From JANQEU01 sp965242805 (lineage in GTDB: Bacteria > Bacteroidota > Bacteroidia > Cytophagales > Cyclobacteriaceae): a stretch of 64,000 bases of DNA. Shown one piece after another: positions 44,160 through 52,488 of this stretch. The translations under genes were made by a program, and so were the position numbers. Within the stretch, counting starts at the first letter, position 1. Every line of letters starts with the position of its first letter. The notes under the pieces were generated by a model, which worked only from the letters and a program-made list of their open reading frames with translations, had not been told where the DNA came from and did not search any database. The stretch is from contig CBDETD010000002.1 in NCBI GenBank assembly GCA_965242805.1, forward strand, positions 3,472,001 through 3,536,000, read 5' to 3'.

Positions 44160-44545
44160 AAAAAACAGTCTCTGTCCTCTCTCTGTCCGTAGATTCAATC
44201 TAAGGACAGAGAGGATTCCTCATTGCTGTCTACCTTTCGAGGACCTCAAGATGACAGCTAGATTCGGCCCTATTGGGCAGGGACCGGGAAATGACGATGA
44301 AAAAAGCTGTCACAGAGAGGATTCCTCATTGCTGTCTATCTTTCGAGAACCCCAAGATGACAGCTAGATTAGGCCTTTTGGGCTTGGCCAAACACGCCCT
44401 GCAGTCCTTTCGAGGGGAGCTAGTGGAAAATATCAATGTATCTTAGCAATGGTATGCGAACTGAGAAATCTATTCATGTTTCTCGAATCAATTTTGAATA
44501 GATTTCTCGCATTCATTCGAAAAGACTGCAGAAGTGTAGTGAGAT
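44160..44545. repeat. Tandem and inverted repeats between the MFS and DUF493 genes, copy 9
   Basis: This gap of ~480 bases holds no gene. CCTCTCTCTGTCC and GGACAGAGAGG flank a hairpin at about 44,177-44,214. A ~72-base unit starting ACAGAGAGGATTCCTCATTG occurs at 44,206 and again at 44,312. The full inverted-repeat element follows: CTGCAGTCCTTTCGA at 44,399, GAGAAATCTATTCATG at 44,463, GAATAGATTTCTC at 44,496 and TTCGAAAAGACTGCAG at 44,516-44,531. This is the clearest copy of the paired ends. Confidence 0.85.
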
Positions 44546-44592
44546 TCTTTGGTCAGATCTTCTTCTATGCCCTATAACCTTATGGGAAATTA

Positions 44593-44853
44593 CTACAAAG
44601 CAATAATACCCTCTACCTTATAGGCACGTTCGTAAACTTCAACAACTTCATCACTTGTGGAGACATGGGCTTTGAGTGTGATGCTTACATATGAGTTATT
44701 GGTACTGTTTCGAAATGAAATATCACCAACCGGAAGCAGATCTGTTACTTCCGTTTTCTTTCCCACGGGTACTATAAACTTGAAGACATAAGTCCCGGGA
44801 AAAGAATGTTCAGATTCAATTTTTTCTTTAAATGCATCCGTATCCCAACTCAT
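44593..44853 (-). CDS. DUF493 family protein (YbeD-like)
   Basis: About 86 residues from ATG 44853 (start MSWDTDAFKEKIE); an in-frame extension upstream begins at a non-ATG start and crosses a terminator, so it is unlikely. The family pattern is FPGTYVFKFIVPVGKKTEVT followed by the SITLKAHVSTSDEVVEVYER end. DUF493/YbeD proteins are small ACT-like folds with no settled function. It lies just downstream of the ppiD terminator on the same strand. Confidence 0.85.
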   Translation of the reverse strand: MSWDTDAFKEKIESEHSFPGTYVFKFIVPVGKKTEVTDLLPVGDISFRNSTNNSYVSITLKAHVSTSDEVVEVYERAYKVEGIIAL

Positions 44854-44865
44854 TGCGGTAAGAAT

Positions 44866-44895
44866 ATAAAAAAGGTCCACTGTTTAAGCGGACCT
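44866..44895 (-). terminator. Intrinsic terminator after the ppiD gene
   Basis: On the minus strand AGGTCCGC and GTGGACCT pair as an 8-bp stem (one G-T) around a TTAAACA loop, followed by a run of six T. It lies 22 bases after the ppiD stop and just before the DUF493 start, so it separates the two transcripts. Confidence 0.8.
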
Positions 44896-44917
44896 CTTTG
44901 TTAATTATAGTAACCTC

Positions 44918-47041
44918 TTAATAAAATTTATATCTATTGTCCTCGATTTCGCCTGCCTTAACAAGTGCATCATAGACATTTTGAAAAGTAAATGGTTCTT
45001 CTCGTCTTCGAACGTAATTGGTCTGATTCAGGACAACGCCACGATATGCCTCGTAATCCGCCAGCTCTTCCAGCACATTCTTGGAGGATGCTGAGACCAT
45101 GAGCACTCCATTTTGAACTTCAAACGGAAGAGTTGATTCTCCCTCTTCCAAAGAGAATGCGATGCCAATTGCTTCGGGTGCGTAACCTACTCCTGGAAAT
45201 GAATTGGAACTAAAAGTCAATTCAGTATTGCCAGTACGAGCTCCTTCACCATATACCTCTTTTATTTCTTCCAGACTTCCGGTTAATCCGTTAAGCTTAT
45301 CCATGATCATTTCACTTTTCTTCTGGTCAATGACCTTGCGATTCACCTGGGCCCTAACCTCTGTAAGATTGGCAGTACCTTCGTTTTGCTCAGATTTTAA
45401 GACGGCTACAACGTATTTGTCATCTAATTCGAACACATCGGAGATATCCCCTACCTCCGCTTTGTTGAACATCCAGAAAACAATGGTCCTGGCTTCCTGG
45501 ATAGCTCCAAATCTTTTATCATTTTTGGAAACCCTTGGCGCCTCTCTTACTCTTATTCCTTCCGCTTCCGCCTTATCAAGGAATTCGGATAAATCGTTCA
45601 AGCCGTTTACAAATAGTTCGGCTTGCCTGTACGTATCATTCAACGTCTTATCTGACACGAAAAGATCTTTTTCGATTGTCGCAATTTTATATACGCGGTT
45701 CGTTTTCGGTTCATCAATTCTAATTATGTGATAACCAAACTCAGTTTCCACAACATCCCTCAACAACCCAGACCCTCTATGTGCGAAAATGGCATCTTTG
45801 AATTCCTGAACGTAGCTTCCTTCCTCACCGATCCATCCAAGCTCACCGCCCCGGGATGCTGTACCATCCGTTCCATATTGACCTGCCATTAAGGCAAAAT
45901 CTGCTCCGTTTCTGATCTGACGGAGAACATTTCTGGCTTCTCTTCTAGCTTCAGCCTTTGCAGACTCGGAATCATCATCGGCCTTAAACAGGATATGACT
46001 TGCTTTCACAAATGCTTCATCTCCCTCAGTGATCTCAGTAACCTTGAAGAAAGAGTATGTATTTCCAACAAGTTTTGGGGAAGAAACATAGCCTACAGTT
46101 AGATCACCTTCTTCCTCGGTCAACCATGCAGGCATATTGTTAGGCTTATAGGTACCAAAAGGAGTGAGTCCATCCGAATTGATACTTGCAAATATCGAAT
46201 CATCATCCGCTGTGGCCAGAAGGTCAACCAACTCATCGATCTCTTCTTTAACCAATATGGAATCCTCCGAGGATGGAATTATTGGAAACTCAACGTAACT
46301 CGCTATTTTCGATTCCTGACGCTGATAGTCATCCGGATTCTCGTTCAAATAGGCCTCCAATTCATCATCTGTTACCGTAAATAACGTATCGGAGATTGAG
46401 AAGAATGGAATGTAGAGATAATCTACACTCATTGTGCCAGTCTTATAATACTCCTGTTGAGCTTCTATTTTATTAGCAAAACGGCTTCGTTCCAGCAGAT
46501 TTTCGTATTTCGACATTAATCTTCCCGGTGCTAATGTGGCTTCAAATGCCAGCCAGGAAGCCCTTTGATTTTGCGGTGCATTGTTTAGGTTCTGCAGAAA
46601 AGTGATTACACTTTGTCTATCAAATACCCCTGTTTCAGGATTAACAAAAAATTGCTGGATCTGTGGATGTATATTTTGACCCTGGACCATGTCCACAATT
46701 TCTGATTCCGATACTTCTATACCGATCTTATCAAATTCAGAAACAAAAAGGTTATCAATTATAAGCTCCTGCCATGCCTGCTGTCGGAGCTGTTCCATTT
46801 CACCTGAAAGTGGGTTGCGACCAGTATTCAGAAAGAAATTATTTGATAATTCATCTACTTTGTTCTGAAACTCCTGGTAGGAAATGCTTTCCCCATTTAT
46901 CTCTCCAATGTCATTGGATCCCGTGAACATTCCGGAATTTGTATTTAGAAGGTCAGTCAAAATGAATGCTACCATTGAGAATCCAACGGCAAACACTACG
47001 ATTTTGCCCATCCTTTTTCTGAGTGTATTAATCAACGCCAT
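44918..47041 (-). CDS. ppiD: PpiD-type periplasmic peptidylprolyl isomerase/chaperone
   Basis: A 707-residue protein. The N-terminal anchor MGKIVVFAVGFSMVAFILTD is followed by a SurA_N-like chaperone region (INGESISYQEFQNKVDELSN). A parvulin rotamase domain lies near 340-440 (VKASHILFKADDDSESAKAE, SRGGELGWIGEEGSYVQEF, TEFGYHIIRIDEPK), and a second parvulin-like and helical C-terminal region follows. PpiD helps outer-membrane and periplasmic proteins fold after Sec export. It is the last gene of a minus-strand envelope-biogenesis run. An intrinsic terminator follows. Confidence 0.9.
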   Translation of the reverse strand: MALINTLRKRMGKIVVFAVGFSMVAFILTDLLNTNSGMFTGSNDIGEINGESISYQEFQNKVDELSNNFFLNTGRNPLSGEMEQLRQQAWQELIIDNLFVSEFDKIGIEVSESEIVDMVQGQNIHPQIQQFFVNPETGVFDRQSVITFLQNLNNAPQNQRASWLAFEATLAPGRLMSKYENLLERSRFANKIEAQQEYYKTGTMSVDYLYIPFFSISDTLFTVTDDELEAYLNENPDDYQRQESKIASYVEFPIIPSSEDSILVKEEIDELVDLLATADDDSIFASINSDGLTPFGTYKPNNMPAWLTEEEGDLTVGYVSSPKLVGNTYSFFKVTEITEGDEAFVKASHILFKADDDSESAKAEARREARNVLRQIRNGADFALMAGQYGTDGTASRGGELGWIGEEGSYVQEFKDAIFAHRGSGLLRDVVETEFGYHIIRIDEPKTNRVYKIATIEKDLFVSDKTLNDTYRQAELFVNGLNDLSEFLDKAEAEGIRVREAPRVSKNDKRFGAIQEARTIVFWMFNKAEVGDISDVFELDDKYVVAVLKSEQNEGTANLTEVRAQVNRKVIDQKKSEMIMDKLNGLTGSLEEIKEVYGEGARTGNTELTFSSNSFPGVGYAPEAIGIAFSLEEGESTLPFEVQNGVLMVSASSKNVLEELADYEAYRGVVLNQTNYVRRREEPFTFQNVYDALVKAGEIEDNRYKFY

Positions 47042-47118
47042 GTTACCGACTCTAAATTTTTGAAGACGGCAAAATTAAGGAGTTGTAGGTTAATAAAAAA
47101 GGCACTTAACCTATTGAT

Positions 47119-48405
47119 TTACAATGCTTCTTCTGAAGCATTGACTGTCAGTTTGACCTGATCGATCCGATTGTCTTCCATAGCCACGATTTGGAAAGTA
47201 AATCCCTCTGTTTCGATGATCTCATTTTCATCGGGGATGTCTTCATGGATGTTGAGTATCAATCCTCCAAGAGTATCATATTCACCTTCCGGAAGATCGA
47301 ATTCATATTTATCGTTCAAGTAGTCAATTTCTTGTCTTGCGCTAAATAAATAATCGTTCTCAGATATTTGTTCTTCCAGCAGCGTTTCCTCGTCATGTTC
47401 ATCCTGGATCTCGCCGAATATCTCCTCCATGACATCCTCCATACTCACAATGCCGGAAGTACCACCAAACTCGTCAACCACTAGGGCCAGACTTTTATGT
47501 TCATTGATAAATTGAATCAATAATTCATTTGCAGGTGTCGTCTCAGGGACAATCAGAATAGACGTTAGAATACTTTTTATGGTTTTCGGCTTTTTGAACA
47601 TTTCAAGTGAATGACAATAACCAACCACTTCATCGATTGATTCTTTATAGACAACAATCTTACTATGTCCGCTTTCAATGAACGCCTGCTTCAGCTCTTC
47701 TATGTCATCATTGATGTCAACAGCAATAATTTCAGTTCTTGGGATCATGCATTCACGGACCTTTACATCCTTGAATTCTATCGCCTTATTGAAAATGACA
47801 GCATCTATTTCTGAATCTTCTTCCTTGCTTCCCAGAATATTCCTTTTAATGTAATTATTGAGGTCGGTAAGGCCATAAACCGGTTTGTCTTCAGAATATT
47901 CAAAGCGGAGTACTTTAATGATGATAAACTTTGTCAACCATTCTACCAGTTTGACTACAGGGAATAACAGGACGTAAATCATGACCATTGGTATTGCTAG
48001 CAAAGCCAGCATAAAATCAGGATTGATCAGGAATAGGCTCTTTGGCAGAAACTCAGCCGTTATCAAAACGATCAGCGTGGCGATAATGGTCTGAATGATC
48101 AGGATGGTAATGTCCTGATTGAGGATCTCCGGTAGATTGGTAGAAAGGAGGGGCTCAATAAGTTGGGCCATGAAAATTCCATAAACCACCAGGGCAAGGT
48201 TATTACCGACAAGAGATGTGGCCAGAAAACTTGCTTTCTTCTTCTGGAAAAATGCAAGGATCTTACCGGTGAATGTACCCTTTTGATAGAGTAATTCTAT
48301 GCGAAGTTTGTCTGCTGAAATGTAAGCAATCTCAATTCCCGAGAAAAAAGCGGAAAATATCAAACTAAGTAGGATGATGGTGATTTGGTATGTATCAGCC
48401 GTCAT
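47119..48405 (-). CDS. CNNM/CorC-type hemolysin-family membrane protein
   Basis: A 428-residue protein. A DUF21 membrane domain covers ~1-195 (LIFSAFFSGIEIAYISADKL, LATSLVGNNLALVVYG, ITAEFLPKSLFLIN). Two CBS domains follow at ~205-335 (VRECMIPRTEIIAVDIND, SLALVVDEFGGTSGIVSMED) and a CorC_HlyC domain at ~345-425 (GEYDTLGGLILNIHEDIPDE). Members are linked to Mg/Co homeostasis and, in Bacteroidota, gliding-associated GldE. Its ATG overlaps the stop of the preceding small gene. A 9-bp hairpin lies at its 3' end. Confidence 0.9.
   Translation of the reverse strand: MTADTYQITIILLSLIFSAFFSGIEIAYISADKLRIELLYQKGTFTGKILAFFQKKKASFLATSLVGNNLALVVYGIFMAQLIEPLLSTNLPEILNQDITILIIQTIIATLIVLITAEFLPKSLFLINPDFMLALLAIPMVMIYVLLFPVVKLVEWLTKFIIIKVLRFEYSEDKPVYGLTDLNNYIKRNILGSKEEDSEIDAVIFNKAIEFKDVKVRECMIPRTEIIAVDINDDIEELKQAFIESGHSKIVVYKESIDEVVGYCHSLEMFKKPKTIKSILTSILIVPETTPANELLIQFINEHKSLALVVDEFGGTSGIVSMEDVMEEIFGEIQDEHDEETLLEEQISENDYLFSARQEIDYLNDKYEFDLPEGEYDTLGGLILNIHEDIPDENEIIETEGFTFQIVAMEDNRIDQVKLTVNASEEAL
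47122..47143 (-). other. Perfect stem-loop at the 3' end of the CorC-like gene
   Basis: CAATGCTTC and GAAGCATTG form a 9-bp perfect stem around a TTCT loop, covering the last codons of the gene. A T-rich run occurs ~20 bases further on, too far for a standard terminator. It may protect the transcript end or be chance. Confidence 0.4.
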
Positions 48406-48608
48406 CGCTTCTTATTTTTAGATTTTTTCTTCGGTGGAGGTTCTGTCTCTTTCAGTTTATTTTTCCGATAGCCATATAAAAATAAAAGAGCTAGACTAAA
48501 CATAAAAATCCAATATGACTCGGAGATGCCAATTACTATGGCTTGATGGATTCCAATGATGAATAATCCTACTGCCAGAAAAAAAATTATAGAATCTATC
48601 GTTTTCAA
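48402..48608 (-). CDS. Small membrane protein
   Basis: A 68-residue protein from a TTG start that overlaps the lptC stop (TTGA). Two hydrophobic segments (IIFFLAVGLFIIGIHQAIVI and WIFMFSLALLFLYGYRKNKL) and a very basic tail (PPPKKKSKNKKR). Its stop overlaps the ATG of the CorC-like gene. The position between lptC and the CorC-like gene in one operon suggests a conserved small membrane partner; no family is recognised. Confidence 0.6.
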   Translation of the reverse strand: MKTIDSIIFFLAVGLFIIGIHQAIVIGISESYWIFMFSLALLFLYGYRKNKLKETEPPPKKKSKNKKR

Positions 48609-49144
48609 GATTCGTCCTCTACGGTTAACGTTCCACTCGGCTGATGGATCTGATATGATGTGAAGTCCTGGTTGGCGGTTAATCCTTGTCCTGTATGTAC
48701 CTCTTCGTCAGCGACTATCGTAACAAATTTATCAGTGTAGAATTTTTCATTGGTTGGATCCCAGAACAACTCTTCAGTATTCAGAACATCCCCTGTTTCT
48801 TCGTTTTTGACTATCACATCACCCTCACCCTTGTACACATTATCTTCACTTGTGTACTTGACAATATCCGATTGAAAAGTACACACCAATTGATCATCCT
48901 TGAAGTATTCCAGATAGAATCCATCCGGGTAAATTCGATCACCTCCTTCAAAATCCTGCTGCTTTGGGGCATGTATTTTGATCACTAAACGGAGAGAATC
49001 GGTCATCATGGTTTTGATATCAAAAAGTTCCATGATAGGCCCGTCGTATACATCTTGAGAGAGCAGATCTTTACGGTCTTCACAGGATAAGAGCCCGGAA
49101 ATCAATAGGACCAAAACAAAAAAACGGCCATGAATGCCTTTCAT
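48605..49144 (-). CDS. lptC: LPS export ABC transporter periplasmic protein LptC
   Basis: About 179 residues from ATG 49144. The N-terminus is a lipoprotein-like signal (FFVLVLLISGLLSCED). The LptC beta-jellyroll has the pattern FDIKTMMTDSLRLVIKIHAP, DVYKGEGDVIVKNEETG and FYTDKFVTIVADEEVHTGQG. LptC hands LPS from LptB2FG to LptA. An in-frame extension to 49210 would overlap the preceding TPR gene and is disfavoured. A terminator-like hairpin covers the start codon and first codons. Confidence 0.9.
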   Translation of the reverse strand: MKGIHGRFFVLVLLISGLLSCEDRKDLLSQDVYDGPIMELFDIKTMMTDSLRLVIKIHAPKQQDFEGGDRIYPDGFYLEYFKDDQLVCTFQSDIVKYTSEDNVYKGEGDVIVKNEETGDVLNTEELFWDPTNEKFYTDKFVTIVADEEVHTGQGLTANQDFTSYQIHQPSGTLTVEDES

Positions 49145-49150
49145 GACCGT
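49117..49150 (-). terminator. Terminator-like hairpin overlapping the lptC start codon
   Basis: On the minus strand ACGGTCATGAA and TTCATGGCCGT form an 11-bp stem with one G-T pair around an AGGCA loop, followed by a run of seven T. It follows the TPR gene by ~20 bases but includes the lptC ATG and its first codons. It may end the TPR transcript partially, or be opened by ribosomes entering lptC. Confidence 0.65.
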
Positions 49151-49172
49151 CTTCTTCGTATTTTTTGACTTA

Positions 49173-50486
49173 TCAGTTCGCTTGTCTTCTTTCAAGGGTG
49201 ACAGTTTCATTTATCCAGCAACCTACCTGGTACGTTTGTCCCTCTTCATATTCCTCGTTGAACATGTCTTCCATTGACGGGAAAAGAGCTTTCGCTTTTG
49301 ACATTCCATCGGAATTTCCAGCCAGCTTATACATCTTATGTGCCGCTATGAATATGGCGTAATCCTCAGTCTTTTTCTCACCTTGCTTACACTCTTCAAA
49401 GCTTTGCATGTACAGATTGGCAATAAGGTTATATGCGTCTTTGTTTGATGGATCAAAAGCCAGGGATTTTCTAGCATTTGACCGAGCATTTACCTTTTTA
49501 CTTTGGCTTGCATCGAGATTGGCCATGTTCATGTAAATCTCAGACTTCTTGATATTTTCATCCGTTAGCGAAATAGCCTGATCATAGAATGCCATTGCAG
49601 ATTCGTAATCACCATCCTGGGCAGCTCTTATTCCAAGGAATTTTGCGATACCGAAAGAAGGTTCATTTTCGTTAACAGCTTTGGCTGCTTCATATGCCAA
49701 AGGTCTGTCCGTACATTTACCAGTCAACATAAGCTGGAATATCTTCTTTGCGATCTTGATATCACCGGTTTCAGTAAATTTCGGACCGAGAATTGATTCA
49801 ACGAAGTCACAGTTCAAGTCCACAGTACTGGTCAACATCTTATCGACATTGTCTGCTATTTTGTCAAGTGTGTTAAGGTTTTTGCCTGTTGCACGTTTTG
49901 CATCGATTACGTCAGTAATATTTGTGTAAATCTCAATAACCTTTTCATCAGATATGTCTCCACCCGTAAGTTTATGTCGGCGTACTACATCCATGTATGC
50001 TACAAGGTTATTATTGTAAAACTTGTTGCCGTTTAGTTCAAAAGCCTTGTTGTACATTTCGTACAGCTCGGAATATTTGCTCTTATCACTTTTATAAAAT
50101 TTGTAAGCCGGGAACACTTTTCGGTTCATAACGTTAGCCTCTTTCCCGAAATACTGGATCCGCAGATCATACATTTCAAGAGCTTTGGCTTGATATTCAC
50201 CTTTTTTGGTGGCGTCGTTTTCTTTTTCGGCAAGCCCTGCAAGACCTTCGTAGATCTTGGCACCATTTTGATATAGTGATTCGTTGAGATCCGGAGTGTT
50301 TTCCAATAGCCATTGATGTGGCTCAACCGATTCATTAAGTCGACCTGCCTTAAGCATGTCGACGTAGAGTGCATTCTTTTCTTTAGCTACATCTACCTGT
50401 TCGCCCCAATTCCAACCTGGTTGCGCATGAACTAATATCCCAGCGAGCAATAAAACCGCAGTAAGAGCTTTTGATACTTGATTCAT
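49173..50486 (-). CDS. Periplasmic tetratricopeptide-repeat protein
   Basis: A 437-residue protein with a signal peptide (ALTAVLLLAGILVHAQPG). The rest is helical TPR-like, with repeats such as KGEYQAKALEMYDLRIQYFG, YESAMAFYDQAISLTDENIK and NARSNARKSLAFDPSNKDAY. The position between the OMP-like gene and lptC suggests a role in envelope assembly. It is 12 bases from the OMP-like gene's stop. No enzymatic domain is visible. Confidence 0.82.
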   Translation of the reverse strand: MNQVSKALTAVLLLAGILVHAQPGWNWGEQVDVAKEKNALYVDMLKAGRLNESVEPHQWLLENTPDLNESLYQNGAKIYEGLAGLAEKENDATKKGEYQAKALEMYDLRIQYFGKEANVMNRKVFPAYKFYKSDKSKYSELYEMYNKAFELNGNKFYNNNLVAYMDVVRRHKLTGGDISDEKVIEIYTNITDVIDAKRATGKNLNTLDKIADNVDKMLTSTVDLNCDFVESILGPKFTETGDIKIAKKIFQLMLTGKCTDRPLAYEAAKAVNENEPSFGIAKFLGIRAAQDGDYESAMAFYDQAISLTDENIKKSEIYMNMANLDASQSKKVNARSNARKSLAFDPSNKDAYNLIANLYMQSFEECKQGEKKTEDYAIFIAAHKMYKLAGNSDGMSKAKALFPSMEDMFNEEYEEGQTYQVGCWINETVTLERRQAN

Positions 50487-50498
50487 TATAATTTCTAT

Positions 50499-51758
50499 TT
50501 AATCATACCTTCTTTTCACAAACCACCGATCATTGATGGTCAACCCAAATACAACTTGGTAAATATTTTCCCTTACCAAATCATTTTCAGTCGTGCCTCT
50601 CCACCCGAATCTGAAAGCCGTGTCCAAACTGGAACCACCAGTCATCGGTAGAGAGATACCAAAATTAATACCAAATTCATTAATCTTCTGACTGTTTATG
50701 ACGTAAGGTATTTCTTTATACTGAAATCCAAAACGGTAACTTATCCTTTTAAAGTAATTATTTACGCTTTTATAATCAGGTATTATCCTTCCTGCCGCGC
50801 TTATTGTCAAAGTATTTCTTACTTCTTCCTGTATTGCATCTGAACTTTCCCAGTTTTGGTATTTTATATCCAACCCAAATTGGTAGGTATTCACCTTATC
50901 AAAAGAACCACCAATAGTCACTATGGTTGGTGTTTTAAAAGTAACGGGTACGTCATCATCAATTTGGACAGCATCGGGGAGTTCAATAGCTCCATTAGCC
51001 GGGAATCGGGAAAGCCTTGTGTTCCTTGTACCGCTCAGTTTTTTGGGGAGATCAATAACTCCTCCGAAATAGATAAATTTCTCATCTTCAATTTTCACAC
51101 GGTTTCCAAAAGATACGCCCAGTGTCACATCAGAATACGAGGTTTCTTCTAAATAACTTACGGAAAATCCAACGTCCTCAGTACTTAAAACCGTATTTCG
51201 GGTTGATTTGTCCAGGGATCCAAATACGAAAGAAGCTCGAACTCCCATCGTGAGATTATTTACCAAGGTGAATCCATGCGACCAGGACAATTGAGTAAGT
51301 CCCCCTGATCCAGTAAACACATTTTCTACCTGTTCTCCTGTCTGGTCAATGGTTCCTAAGGCCAACAGGTTATAATTGATGGAACTATAGGGTAGTAGTG
51401 TCAGGCTGGTGGTCCATTTTTGGGGGATCAATGGAAAAACTGTGGCCAGGTACCTTAAACTTCCGGTTTTGTCAGAGGTATTGCCCTCTCCTCCAATATA
51501 TCTTCTGGATTCACCTTTGAGCCCTATCTGAAAACCTGTAAGAAAGTTGTAAGGGAGCCATGCGGGATTGGCACTGTTGATATTATACAGTTCAGGACCT
51601 CCGACCCCGAAGCCTCCTAAGCTTTCATTGTGTGGGAGGGAATAATCTCCTAATTCTCCAATTCCGTAGTTGGAATAGGGAGTGGTAATTGATTGTGAAA
51701 ACAGACTGAAACTGCCCAGGACCAGGAGCAGAAAAAATAGTCCTTTAGTTGACCTCAT
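50499..51758 (-). CDS. Predicted outer-membrane beta-barrel protein
   Basis: A 419-residue protein with a signal peptide (FFLLLVLGSFSLFSQS). The start of the mature part (TPYSNYGIGELGDYSLPHNE, then FGVGGPELYNINSANPAW) resembles the FadL/PorV-like proteins of Bacteroidota, with alternating strands to a C-terminal YQVVFGLTINDRWFVKRRYD. Position next to coaX and lptC is a conserved arrangement in this phylum. Substrate or partner unknown. Its start overlaps the end of coaX by 14 bases. Confidence 0.78.
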   Translation of the reverse strand: MRSTKGLFFLLLVLGSFSLFSQSITTPYSNYGIGELGDYSLPHNESLGGFGVGGPELYNINSANPAWLPYNFLTGFQIGLKGESRRYIGGEGNTSDKTGSLRYLATVFPLIPQKWTTSLTLLPYSSINYNLLALGTIDQTGEQVENVFTGSGGLTQLSWSHGFTLVNNLTMGVRASFVFGSLDKSTRNTVLSTEDVGFSVSYLEETSYSDVTLGVSFGNRVKIEDEKFIYFGGVIDLPKKLSGTRNTRLSRFPANGAIELPDAVQIDDDVPVTFKTPTIVTIGGSFDKVNTYQFGLDIKYQNWESSDAIQEEVRNTLTISAAGRIIPDYKSVNNYFKRISYRFGFQYKEIPYVINSQKINEFGINFGISLPMTGGSSLDTAFRFGWRGTTENDLVRENIYQVVFGLTINDRWFVKRRYD

Positions 51759-52461
51759 TATATATCAAAATCTCATTCAATCCTCGCAAAACTAAATTTG
51801 GGCGTACAAAGATGGGTGCTTTTATATTGCTTTCAAAGAATGGACTATCACCTCCGGTTAGAATAACGTTAATTTTTCCAAATTCCTTATTCGATTCGTC
51901 AATAAAACTTTGAATTTCGTTGGTAATAGCCTGTTTTGTGCCTGAAACCATACACTCAACTGTACTTTTACCAGGGAACCCGGCATCATTGGTTTCCCAG
52001 TCCCTCCTTATATCCGGAAGGTTGGCAGTGAATTCGTGCATCGAACGCATACGCATATAAAATCCCGGAGCGATCGCTCCTCCCCTAAAGACACCTTCAC
52101 CATCCACCAGATCGTAGGTGATACAAGTTCCAAGGTCGATAATCAGACTTGGACCACCGAAAAGTTGATACGCTCCGACTGCAGCGGCAATTCTGTCGAG
52201 GCCAAGGGTTTCCGGTGTTTTGTAATCTAGGGAGATGGGAATTTCGGTATCATGATCAAATCGCATCGAATGCGGGAGTGACAATAACTTACTACCGGTC
52301 TCTTTTTTTGCTGTAGAGCTGATTATCACACATGCGTTTTCAGGGATGAAAGAAAATAGATCATCAACACTCGTCCACTTTTCGATATTTTTGATTTCCT
52401 GATCAACAAATTCAGCAGATTTGATACGAGTATTGCCGATGTCAATTACGAAGTTGCTCAC
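51745..52461 (-). CDS. coaX: Type III pantothenate kinase
   Basis: A 238-residue ASKHA-fold kinase starting at GTG. The motifs are FVIDIGNTRIKSAEF at the N-terminus, TPETLGLDRIAAAVGAYQLF, LIIDLGTCITYDLVDGEGVF followed by RGGAIAPGFYMR, and the VILTGGDSPFF end. It phosphorylates pantothenate with ATP as the first step of coenzyme A synthesis. It is the first gene of a long minus-strand run. The start lies 27 bases from the divergent anmK start. Confidence 0.94.
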   Translation of the reverse strand: MSNFVIDIGNTRIKSAEFVDQEIKNIEKWTSVDDLFSFIPENACVIISSTAKKETGSKLLSLPHSMRFDHDTEIPISLDYKTPETLGLDRIAAAVGAYQLFGGPSLIIDLGTCITYDLVDGEGVFRGGAIAPGFYMRMRSMHEFTANLPDIRRDWETNDAGFPGKSTVECMVSGTKQAITNEIQSFIDESNKEFGKINVILTGGDSPFFESNIKAPIFVRPNLVLRGLNEILIYNEVN

Positions 52462-52488
52462 AATCGATTAGAATGAAAGGCAAAACTA

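Noticed and set aside
500..44540. Possible CRISPR arrays among the many repeats
   Set aside because: The repeats are dispersed between genes, not regularly spaced with unique spacers, and no cas gene is present.
47086..47113. TAGGTTAA/TTAACCTA inverted repeat upstream of ppiD as a terminator of the CorC-like gene
   Set aside because: The T-run lies in the loop, not after the stem, so it does not have the form of an intrinsic terminator.
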